Shown here: piece after piece, positions 17,357-25,141 of the stretch
How positions within the stretch are numbered: the first letter of the stretch is position 1
Layout of the letters: each line of letters starts with the position of its first letter
Origin: Ruminiclostridium papyrosolvens C7
GTDB taxonomy: Bacteria; Bacillota; Clostridia; Acetivibrionales; DSM-1351
Assembly: GCF_000421965.1 (NCBI RefSeq)
Contig: NZ_ATAY01000063.1
Location: forward strand, 264,068-328,067
Length of the DNA: 64,000 nt
Direction: 5' to 3'
Notes under the pieces: generated by a model
What the model was told of the DNA's origin: nothing
Seen by the model: only the letters and a program-made list of their open reading frames with translations
The model's database searches: none
Made by a program: the position numbers and the translations under genes

Positions 17357-18982
17357 TTAAAATTTTAATTTTGAAATATCAATTTTATTTCTATTTAGCT
17401 TGCGCCAAAAATCAAACTGAATTCTTTTAACTTCTTCAATTTTTTCAGGCAAATAATCTACAATATAGCTTTTTACCAAACTATTAAAAATGTCATCAGA
17501 CCAAGTAGATTTAGCTGATTTCAAACATTCATCCAAAAATCTAGTATTGTTTTTCATCATTTCCATTGATAATTTATCGATATTATCTGCAAACTGTATA
17601 ATTTCATCCTGCATCAGCCCTTTTGCATAAAGTCTGCGCCAAATTCTAGCTAATAGAATTCTTAACCGGGTATTCACCAAATCAAATTCTTCAATAGATG
17701 GGACTTTTGAAGGCAATTCGCATAAACTATCGGATAAAACCTTAATCCTTTCATCTACAAAACGATAATTAAATATGTTTCCCTCTTTAAATGAGCCTTT
17801 TTCAAGCAGTCCATCCTGGGCGAGCTTTTCCTCAATACTTACGCCGGGGTAAACTTCCAATCGTGTTAAAATACATTTGATATTATAACCTAGCCCTGTA
17901 TTCTCAAAGAATTGTATATTCTCGTAACAATCTTCAAAAGAAGTATAGGGTTGAAACATTATAAAACCATACTCTAATGAGATATGTGCATTTTTCAGTA
18001 GCTTTACAATACGCACATTATCCTGCGGTGTGGCAATCTTGCTATATACTTTCAGGGTTTGAGCACTTCCTGATTCTATTCCAACAACAACTGATTCAAG
18101 TCCAGATTCAAAGAGCAATTCAAGTAAGGGCTGATCTTTTTCTGTCCAGTTTTCTGCTCTCATGTGCACTTCATAACTGATATCCAAATTTCGCTTAATA
18201 ATTTCACGGGCAATTGCTTCGATACGCTTTTTACCTTTTGGGCCGGGATCTTCATATGTAACATCAGTAATAAAGAAAGTACTCATTCCATATTCTTTTA
18301 CCAGTTGCTCAATTTCATCTACCACGTTTTCCGGACTTCGCCCCCGCCAGACAGCAGTTCCTGCATTCCTCTTACTGGAATAACTGCAAAAGGAACAATG
18401 ACCCAGGCATCCTCTGCTCGTTGAAAGTAATGCAATCGGTGGCTTTACCTCAGCCTCTTTGTAGATATCCCGTGCCGGGAAAGCCAGTGAATCGAGATCA
18501 CTTATACTCTCACGAGGTTGATTAAACCTTATTTTCCTATCCTCAAGCCGATATACTATCCCTGATACTTCTTTGAGCCGAATGGAATCGTCATAGGAAT
18601 CAAGAAGTTCGCATAGAGTAATCTCACCTTCTCCCTGAGCAATATAATCCACGCATTCATTATTTTCTAAAATACTTTCAGCTTCCTGAGCAGCTGCATG
18701 TCCTCCGAAAACTATATTTATTGATTTATCTATATTTTTTATCATCCGGCAAACTTCTATAATATTTTCCATACTTTCGATAAAAGTTGTAAAACCAATA
18801 AAATCAGGCTTAAATAATTTGATTTCTTCCAGCAGGGCTTTCGTATTCTGGTTAACTTGATATACGAATAGTTTTACCTGATGGTTTTTTTGTCGTAACG
18901 CAGAAGCAATATAGCCTAAACCGATATGTTCAATAGTATCTGCACTACGACTCATAGGATATATCAGTAATACTTTTTTCAT
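17357..18982 (-). CDS. B12-binding-domain radical SAM protein (paralogue C)
   Basis: This 541-residue protein has the same architecture as the genes at 12361 and 14048. It has a clear B12-binding-type domain (IGLGYIASALR near 20, VFGGHAAAQEAE near 91-102, AQGEGE near 115-120), then the radical SAM cluster C192-x3-C196-x2-C199 (RGCLGHCSFC). It also shares LAFPARD, WRGRSPENVVDEI and VHMRAENW with its paralogues. Its N-terminal domain is the most canonical of the three. The ATG overlaps the end of the upstream UbiV-like gene by four bases, so the two are translationally coupled and may act in sequence. Confidence 0.85.
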   Translation of the reverse strand: MKKVLLIYPMSRSADTIEHIGLGYIASALRQKNHQVKLFVYQVNQNTKALLEEIKLFKPDFIGFTTFIESMENIIEVCRMIKNIDKSINIVFGGHAAAQEAESILENNECVDYIAQGEGEITLCELLDSYDDSIRLKEVSGIVYRLEDRKIRFNQPRESISDLDSLAFPARDIYKEAEVKPPIALLSTSRGCLGHCSFCSYSSKRNAGTAVWRGRSPENVVDEIEQLVKEYGMSTFFITDVTYEDPGPKGKKRIEAIAREIIKRNLDISYEVHMRAENWTEKDQPLLELLFESGLESVVVGIESGSAQTLKVYSKIATPQDNVRIVKLLKNAHISLEYGFIMFQPYTSFEDCYENIQFFENTGLGYNIKCILTRLEVYPGVSIEEKLAQDGLLEKGSFKEGNIFNYRFVDERIKVLSDSLCELPSKVPSIEEFDLVNTRLRILLARIWRRLYAKGLMQDEIIQFADNIDKLSMEMMKNNTRFLDECLKSAKSTWSDDIFNSLVKSYIVDYLPEKIEEVKRIQFDFWRKLNRNKIDISKLKF

Positions 18983-19797
18983 TTAATTCTTTCACCTCTA
19001 CTTATTTCAGGATATAAAGCAACTTGCCTGTCTATTTTTACAAAATGGTCTGATTTTACTTCTCTCATCAACACATTGCCGTCCAATATTCCTGTCAAAT
19101 TGCTGCAGGAATTTGAATTTGTCAGGTTTGAATCCCTTTGATTATTTACATATTCCAAAGGGATATATCTCTCACAGGTACATCTGCAATCCGGTGGCAA
19201 TTTCTCGTTAAGCCTTGCATGAGGACAGTAACGGAATACTGCCAGAATAGCTTGATTAAAGAAGCCATGAACTGCTATTTTTTCGTTGAGATTCCATTGC
19301 TGCAATGCTTTTGCTGTATTTTCAAATATATTCATTTCAATTCCGACAACATTATATTGTTTCAGAAGGCTGATTTTATCTTCGGAAAAGATACATGACT
19401 GCAAAATATTCTGGCGCCACTCTTCCGGATAACGTTCAGAAACCAGGTGCCCCAGCGGATGTTCTTCAAATGCCTTAATCAGAAGTCTTCCTGCAATTAA
19501 TTTAATTCCTTTAATATCATAAAGTCTAAGCATAGTTCCAAAATCATTGACAGTAACCTCTAAGGTGCCAAGCTTTGCCGCTGCTGCTCTTATATAATTT
19601 TCAACATAGGTCATTGAGTGATTTAAAATTTTTGGCAAGACCAACTTTATTTTTGTCCGTTTTCCTGCCTCAACCAAATCGTCTAAATCAGGCAATCTTC
19701 CCAGACATCCCTCATGCCCCAATGAAATAGCATATGGTTTTTTCGCTATTGCTTCATCTATTAAGCTATTATGTGTAATCCTTATTTCAAGTTCCAT
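18979..19797 (-). CDS. UbiV-like U32 protein (pair 2)
   Basis: The protein has 272 residues. All four cysteine ligands of the UbiV [4Fe-4S] cluster appear in matching context. C31 in ISLGHEGC matches C39 of UbiV (IYLGEAVC). C191, C204 and C208 repeat the UbiV spacing exactly (C180-x12-C193-x3-C197). UbiV works as a heterodimer with UbiU to hydroxylate ubiquinone precursors without oxygen, taking oxygen from prephenate. The partner here is the UbiU-like gene 6 bp upstream. No other ubiquinone gene is present, so the substrate must be something else, probably the product of this operon. The overlap with paralogue C suggests coupled expression. Confidence 0.75.
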   Translation of the reverse strand: MELEIRITHNSLIDEAIAKKPYAISLGHEGCLGRLPDLDDLVEAGKRTKIKLVLPKILNHSMTYVENYIRAAAAKLGTLEVTVNDFGTMLRLYDIKGIKLIAGRLLIKAFEEHPLGHLVSERYPEEWRQNILQSCIFSEDKISLLKQYNVVGIEMNIFENTAKALQQWNLNEKIAVHGFFNQAILAVFRYCPHARLNEKLPPDCRCTCERYIPLEYVNNQRDSNLTNSNSCSNLTGILDGNVLMREVKSDHFVKIDRQVALYPEISRGERIK

Positions 19798-19803
19798 TAT
19801 TTT

Positions 19804-20781
19804 TTAAATCACCCTGCTCATACAGAATTTGCTTACGCTATTTTCATTATCATATAAGCATCCTTTTTTACGATTTAACCGACACCAAAGATTCCAGTTT
19901 GGATACTTTTTAATTATGTTGTCCCTAAGTTCTTGTCCGGTGTTTATATGTCCGCCTTTTAACAAGTTGATGGCTTCCCGATAAACCATTGTCCAATTCA
20001 AAATCAAACTGAAATCGATATGCCTTCCCGGTATTTTTATATAATTAATATTAGAGTTTATCAAAGCCGGCATATTACAAACAGAACAGCTGAGTGTCAT
20101 ATCAATAAAGGAGCCTTCAACTGTTTTATCATCAATAGTTAATCTATAGTTTGATTTGCAGGGAAGTCCTATTGGAATCATTTTATGGTCATCTTCAATA
20201 AAATGGTCAATATAGCATGATCCCTCGTAAGCAGCACAATTTAAATGACTAATCAATCCCAGACTTATGGGAGAATTTTCACTTAATTCGCAAATCTCCT
20301 TTATTGCTAATTGAGGGGATAGTTCAATTGTTTTTACATTAAGACTTTTAAAAAACTTTAGTTGCTCAGCATTTACAATGTCAAATAAAAAACTGGCATG
20401 GATATCTACGTTCGGATCGATCTTGTTAACTCTCATTATTGCGCTGATATCATCCAATAAAATACTATCAACACCGGCATCCAATCCAAACTTTACGTAA
20501 TCCGAAAAATACTCTGCTAAATTATGCTTTGCCGATACAGAATCACTTAGACAATCCGTGTAGACATTATATTGAACTAAAACCTTGTTCCTGTGACAGA
20601 ACTCAACAAGTTCTTTAAATTCTCTCACTGAAAGTTTATTTTCTCCTACTGTCCAGCCATTACTGCCATAGGGATAATTTGAGTAAATTGTTGTTACCCC
20701 TCCAATATAAATACCGTCTGCTCCGGCCTTAATAACCTCTTCTGCTTCCTTTATTGAATTTGCAGGCGAATAGAGTATCAT
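19804..20781 (-). CDS. UbiU-like U32 protein (pair 2)
   Basis: The protein has 325 residues from the ATG at 20781. I chose this start because AGAGGT lies seven bases upstream and the protein then opens MILYSPANSIKEAEEVI, like UbiU; the longer frame from 20853 overlaps the previous gene. Cysteines match UbiU: C182-x6-C189 (NCAAYEGSC, compare UbiU LCIMSEGRC), C208 (GLPCKSNY) and C232 or C235 (SCSVC), followed by YIKIPGR near 247-253. The first 160 residues form the TIM barrel with GADGIYIGG. It is predicted to form a [4Fe-4S] heterodimer with the UbiV-like protein directly downstream. Function in this pathway is inferred to be anaerobic hydroxylation. Confidence 0.75.
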   Translation of the reverse strand: MILYSPANSIKEAEEVIKAGADGIYIGGVTTIYSNYPYGSNGWTVGENKLSVREFKELVEFCHRNKVLVQYNVYTDCLSDSVSAKHNLAEYFSDYVKFGLDAGVDSILLDDISAIMRVNKIDPNVDIHASFLFDIVNAEQLKFFKSLNVKTIELSPQLAIKEICELSENSPISLGLISHLNCAAYEGSCYIDHFIEDDHKMIPIGLPCKSNYRLTIDDKTVEGSFIDMTLSCSVCNMPALINSNINYIKIPGRHIDFSLILNWTMVYREAINLLKGGHINTGQELRDNIIKKYPNWNLWCRLNRKKGCLYDNENSVSKFCMSRVI

Positions 20782-20800
20782 AGCTAATACCTCTTTATCA

Positions 20801-22705
20801 CTAATACTTACTTTTAAGAATAATCTGAGCTGTACGCTTAAATTGGGTTTCACTAATCTCTGTTAATTGATAGTTGGAATAAACCAGGTTTCCATTCGAG
20901 ATTAACGTCCTTATCTTTTCCAGTGAAGCCGTAATGCTGGAATATTCATACTCATTAATCAATAAGTTAATAATCTGCTTTTCATCCAACAAATTGTACT
21001 TTTGTATCACCTTGTTATCTAACTCTGTAATAATAAAGAACTCAGACTTTGTAATATCAAAAAGTACCCAATCAATATCCTTTTTGAAAGTATAATACTG
21101 AATCTTCATAAAAGAATTATCAAATTTATTATCACTAATAAAACTCTTAAGCCTTTGTATCAATTGATTTAATTCTGTAATAAATCCAGAAAGTATACTT
21201 TCGCAATTTAATTTACTTTCACTGAGGTTGTCCAGTATATTCTTGTAGGATGACAAGTGAAGCTTCGCCAAATCGTGCCAAATGGAGTTGTATTCACCAA
21301 TAGTGTCAGTTGAAACAGGTTTAGCCAATGGTTCATAAAAAGGATTAAATATATAATACTCAAGATGTACCAGAGTTATATAAACAGGCCACCATTGTGT
21401 GGACATATAGAATACCAGACGTTTAAAAAGCTCAACCTCTTTGTCAATTATCTTATAATCGTAATGAAAGCCTTTTTTTACAGCTATTTCTTTAATGGTA
21501 GGATGGGATAATATACTTGAGCCTACTGACAGTCCCAAAATAGAAACTGACGGGAGTAGTAGATTCCCGAAAGAGCTCCCTGACTCTTTCTCCAGCCTGT
21601 TTAAAAAGAAGTCCAGATTCACTCTGATATCTTCAAATTTTGTAAAGGGATTAAATAAGATAAAGGTCAAATAAGATTTGATTCCCAATTCATCAAGGAT
21701 ATTTACAGCGTTTTTTATTTTATCAACATTAATACCTTTCCCGTAAAATTTCAAGTGCTCCGGAACCAGATTCTCAATACCTAATCCTACTCTTGCCAGA
21801 CCTATTTCTTTTAATTTTATAAATAAATCCCTATCTACATCATCCACACGGCAATTTATGAAAAATTTCACATGTAAATTTCTCTTTTTTATTTCGTCTA
21901 TAAACTCATATGCCCTTGTTTTACCGCTTTTCCCCGAGATAATATTATCGTCCCAAATAGGAATAATACGATGCTCCCACTTTGTAGCCAGTACTTCAAT
22001 TTCATCCACAATCTTTTTAATTTCTATCTGACGCCACGCCTTGTCTTTTATATAGTTATAAAAGGCTTTAATTGAACAAAATGTACAATTACTGTAGCAT
22101 CCTCTTGAAGTGACTACGTAAGCACTTCCTCCACGTTCAAACAAATATGGCATGTGTGTTTTAGCAGCAGCCGGTAGTTCGTTTAGTTTTAATTCCTGCT
22201 GTGGTATGGCTTTTATCTCATTATTTTCTCTGTAAACCAAACCGGGAATATCATGAATCGGATTGTCATTTTCCAATCTCTTAACTAATTCCAGCATACT
22301 GATTTCGCCTTCACCAAGAATGCAAAAGTCAATTTCCGGACATTCTTTCATTATTTCCTCATAATTTAATGTTGGGAAAAAGCCCCCTACAACAATTTTA
22401 GGTGTATAATCGTTTTTTGCCAGTTCATGAATTAATTTGCAGGTTATCTCTATATTATTTTCCAATACGGAAATTCCTAATAACGAGGGCTGCTGTTTGT
22501 AAAGCAATATCTTTACTACTTGTTCACAGGAAAGGTTTAACAGGTCAGCATTAAAATAATCAACATCATAACCATTATCGTTTAGGGTTGCTATAATTGA
22601 ATTCAATCCGTAGTTATCAAGAATATCATCTCGTAAGTCTCTTATGTCTCCTTTTTTATCTTTTGGAGGCGTTAAAAATGTAATAGAAAATTCTTTTGTT
22701 TTCAT
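20801..22705 (-). CDS. B12-binding-domain radical SAM protein with C-terminal extension
   Basis: This 634-residue protein is more distant from the A/B/C trio. The N-terminal B12-type domain runs to about residue 145 (KIVVGGFFP, ILGEGE). The radical SAM cluster is C203-x3-C207-x2-C210 (RGCYSNCTFC). A barrel domain continues to about 390. The last 200 residues are extra: a helical stretch, then a winged-helix-like segment near 555-625. The final segment could bind a peptide or a partner, but I do not recognise it. The gene lies 19 bp before the UbiU-like gene and 31 bp after another radical SAM gene. Confidence 0.82.
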   Translation of the reverse strand: MKTKEFSITFLTPPKDKKGDIRDLRDDILDNYGLNSIIATLNDNGYDVDYFNADLLNLSCEQVVKILLYKQQPSLLGISVLENNIEITCKLIHELAKNDYTPKIVVGGFFPTLNYEEIMKECPEIDFCILGEGEISMLELVKRLENDNPIHDIPGLVYRENNEIKAIPQQELKLNELPAAAKTHMPYLFERGGSAYVVTSRGCYSNCTFCSIKAFYNYIKDKAWRQIEIKKIVDEIEVLATKWEHRIIPIWDDNIISGKSGKTRAYEFIDEIKKRNLHVKFFINCRVDDVDRDLFIKLKEIGLARVGLGIENLVPEHLKFYGKGINVDKIKNAVNILDELGIKSYLTFILFNPFTKFEDIRVNLDFFLNRLEKESGSSFGNLLLPSVSILGLSVGSSILSHPTIKEIAVKKGFHYDYKIIDKEVELFKRLVFYMSTQWWPVYITLVHLEYYIFNPFYEPLAKPVSTDTIGEYNSIWHDLAKLHLSSYKNILDNLSESKLNCESILSGFITELNQLIQRLKSFISDNKFDNSFMKIQYYTFKKDIDWVLFDITKSEFFIITELDNKVIQKYNLLDEKQIINLLINEYEYSSITASLEKIRTLISNGNLVYSNYQLTEISETQFKRTAQIILKSKY

Positions 22706-22736
22706 TGAATTACTCTCTTTTCGATAATAATATAGT

Positions 22737-24155
22737 TTAATTCGCTTTTAATTTTCTGACATATGTCAAGGGAAGCGGTTTTGACTTAATTTTATATCTG
22801 ATTACCTTTTTTAAAAGACTAAAGGGCATATGCAAACAAATCCATCTCCATAAAACAATCTGAGATTTTTTAGGATTTGAAATCATTTTAAAAAGTGAGG
22901 ATAACCAGTAAAGCCTTATCGTATCCTCCCATCCATAGTCCTTTATATGAAAAAGCTCACTTACAAATTCGCTTAATTCTGTTTTAGGAAATAGAATGAT
23001 AGTTTCCAGTGCGTCCGTTTCAGAAGTAATCTGTAAAATAGAATCTCCCTCATTTGTTCTGCTGATATTTTCAGTTTCGGTAATTAAATCAAATGTTGTA
23101 AAATCCAACAAGTTAAATGTTACAAACTTTATTTTTGTTTTGGTATAATTGATTATCCTCATAGTTTTTATTATTTCTTCATTTTTCTTTAACCTTTTAC
23201 GGTTAACAGGATTTAGGCTTTCCAGTCCGTACTCGATATATATGCAGCCGGATTCCTGCATCAAATCAACAAGTTCCTTTGTCATTATATCCGGGCGGCA
23301 CTGGCATCCATATGAAATATTCAAATCCTTTAATTGCCTTAAAAATCTACGGAAATTATCATTATCAACATTAAAAATATCGTCAATAAAGAATATGTAA
23401 TCTACTCCATACTCATCCTTGACCATCTTTACTTCATTAATAATTTTATCTGCAGGCTTTACCCTATATGTCTGACGAAAGCCTTTTCTGAAACAGAAAG
23501 CACAATTAAACATACAACCCCTGGAATATTCAAGAAGAACTCCTCTTTGAAAATTGAACTCGGGGTTGTTAACCCATGAATGACAATGGTATTTTTCCAT
23601 ATCAAGCAAATGAAATGCCGGCAGTGGTAATTCCGAAAGATCACTTACAACGGCAGAGGTATTATTTCTTATATCACGGCCATATAAGCCTGTGATATGT
23701 ATATTTTGAAAACTGCTGTCAATGAATTCTTTTACAGCAAGTTCAGGCTCACCGCATATAATAAAATCAGCTCCGCTTTTCTTTAACGTCCACTGCGGTT
23801 CTATTGTTCCATGAGGTCCTATCAGTAGTGTTTTAACTTTTATTTGTTTTTTGATTGTTCTGATAGTTTGGCTGACAACTTCAATATCAGGAAAACAGCA
23901 TCTCCAGAATAAGTATGTATTTGCCGTACAAGTAACCACTATATCAGGTTCTATATCGGATATCTTCAATGCAATTTCTTCCAAAGACAAATTATCACGA
24001 AAAGCATCAATAAGAAAGACTGAATGATTTTGCTCTAACAATGATCCAATATAGCATAACTCTATAGGCTGATATGGTCTCGTACTGCCTAAATCAGGAT
24101 ATATACTGTCATGATAGCGCCAATTACATTGTAATAATATAACTTTCATAAACAC
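22737..24155 (-). CDS. B12-binding-domain radical SAM protein (BchE/P-methylase-like architecture)
   Basis: The protein has 472 residues. The B12-binding-type domain (MKVILLQCNW, PIELCYIGSLLEQ, ADFIICGEPELA) spans 1-150. The radical SAM cluster is C214-x3-C218-x2-C221 (RGCMFNCAFC), followed by IFFIDDIFNVD and the ECR-type IEYGLESLN segment. The typical product is a methylated or cyclised carbon. The start is ambiguous between GTG at 24155 and ATG six bases later, the latter with AGGTG very close. It sits 7 bp after the exporter ATPase gene. Confidence 0.83.
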   Translation of the reverse strand: MFMKVILLQCNWRYHDSIYPDLGSTRPYQPIELCYIGSLLEQNHSVFLIDAFRDNLSLEEIALKISDIEPDIVVTCTANTYLFWRCCFPDIEVVSQTIRTIKKQIKVKTLLIGPHGTIEPQWTLKKSGADFIICGEPELAVKEFIDSSFQNIHITGLYGRDIRNNTSAVVSDLSELPLPAFHLLDMEKYHCHSWVNNPEFNFQRGVLLEYSRGCMFNCAFCFRKGFRQTYRVKPADKIINEVKMVKDEYGVDYIFFIDDIFNVDNDNFRRFLRQLKDLNISYGCQCRPDIMTKELVDLMQESGCIYIEYGLESLNPVNRKRLKKNEEIIKTMRIINYTKTKIKFVTFNLLDFTTFDLITETENISRTNEGDSILQITSETDALETIILFPKTELSEFVSELFHIKDYGWEDTIRLYWLSSLFKMISNPKKSQIVLWRWICLHMPFSLLKKVIRYKIKSKPLPLTYVRKLKAN

Positions 24156-24162
24156 CTGTCTT

Positions 24163-25128
24163 CTATATTATTTTTTCTACAACATCTTCCAAAGAAGTTT
24201 CTTCTATACTAATATCATGGATATCACAAGAGGTCAGAAGTACGTTCACAACACTGGTTACGCTGCTCTTGGAGACTTTAATGGAGGCTTTCATATCGCT
24301 CAAATCAACAACCTCTCCATATGTACTCAATTCTTCCTTAGTGGGCAGCTCATTAAATGAAACATTAACAATCTTATCATCACTAAATTTCTTAATTAAA
24401 TCCTCTTGATTTCCATCGAATATGATATTACCTTTATCAATTACTATTATACGATTGCAAAGTTCCTGAACATCCTTCATATAATGGCTCGTAAGGATTA
24501 TAGTATTTCCATTTTGCTGATTGTACTCTTTAATGAATTTTCGGATTGTCTTTTGGGATTTCACATCAAGTCCTATAGTCGGTTCATCCAGCAATAAAAC
24601 ACGAGGGTTATGAAGCAGTGCTGCAATCAGCTCCATTTTCATACGTTCTCCAAGTGATAGTTTTCTTACCTGTATATTTACTTTTTCCTCAACCTCAAGT
24701 TTTTCGACCAGATAATCCAACCTATTCATAAAATCCTTATTGGGGATTGAATAAAGCCTCTGGTTCAGATAAAAGGTATCCTGTGCAGGTAAGTCCCACC
24801 ATAACTGATTTTTTTGACCCATAACAATAGAAATTTGCTTCAAAAATTCATTTTTTCGCTTCCATGGCTGATATCCCAATACGTTTACCTCACCGCTGGT
24901 AGGGTAAAGTATCCCTGACAAGGTCTTCAGAACAGTAGTTTTACCGGCACCGTTAGATCCGATAAAGCCCACTAATTCTCCTTCCTGAATTGAAAAACTG
25001 ACCTGTTTCACTGCTTCATTAAATAATTTTTTCCTATGAAACAAATTTTTAAATGATCCTGACAAACCCTGTTCCTTTTCGTAGTAACTGTATTTTTTAG
25101 TTAAGTTGTTCACTTGAATCGTTTCCAT
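24163..25128 (-). CDS. ABC-2-type exporter ATP-binding protein
   Basis: This cytoplasmic ATPase of an ABC-2 exporter has 321 residues. The start at 25128 is supported by AAGGAG nine bases upstream; earlier in-frame starts overlap the previous gene. Walker A is GSNGAGKT (57-64), the signature LSLGE (157-161) and Walker B VLLLDEP (177-183), with a C-terminal regulatory segment of about 100 residues. It belongs to the NatA/daunorubicin-resistance group. Its partners are the two permeases at 29681-31293, three genes upstream in the same operon. The complete transporter probably exports the product and gives self-protection, or moves a glycan precursor. Confidence 0.87.
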   Translation of the reverse strand: METIQVNNLTKKYSYYEKEQGLSGSFKNLFHRKKLFNEAVKQVSFSIQEGELVGFIGSNGAGKTTVLKTLSGILYPTSGEVNVLGYQPWKRKNEFLKQISIVMGQKNQLWWDLPAQDTFYLNQRLYSIPNKDFMNRLDYLVEKLEVEEKVNIQVRKLSLGERMKMELIAALLHNPRVLLLDEPTIGLDVKSQKTIRKFIKEYNQQNGNTIILTSHYMKDVQELCNRIIVIDKGNIIFDGNQEDLIKKFSDDKIVNVSFNELPTKEELSTYGEVVDLSDMKASIKVSKSSVTSVVNVLLTSCDIHDISIEETSLEDVVEKII

Positions 25129-25141
25129 ATGACTTTTCTCC

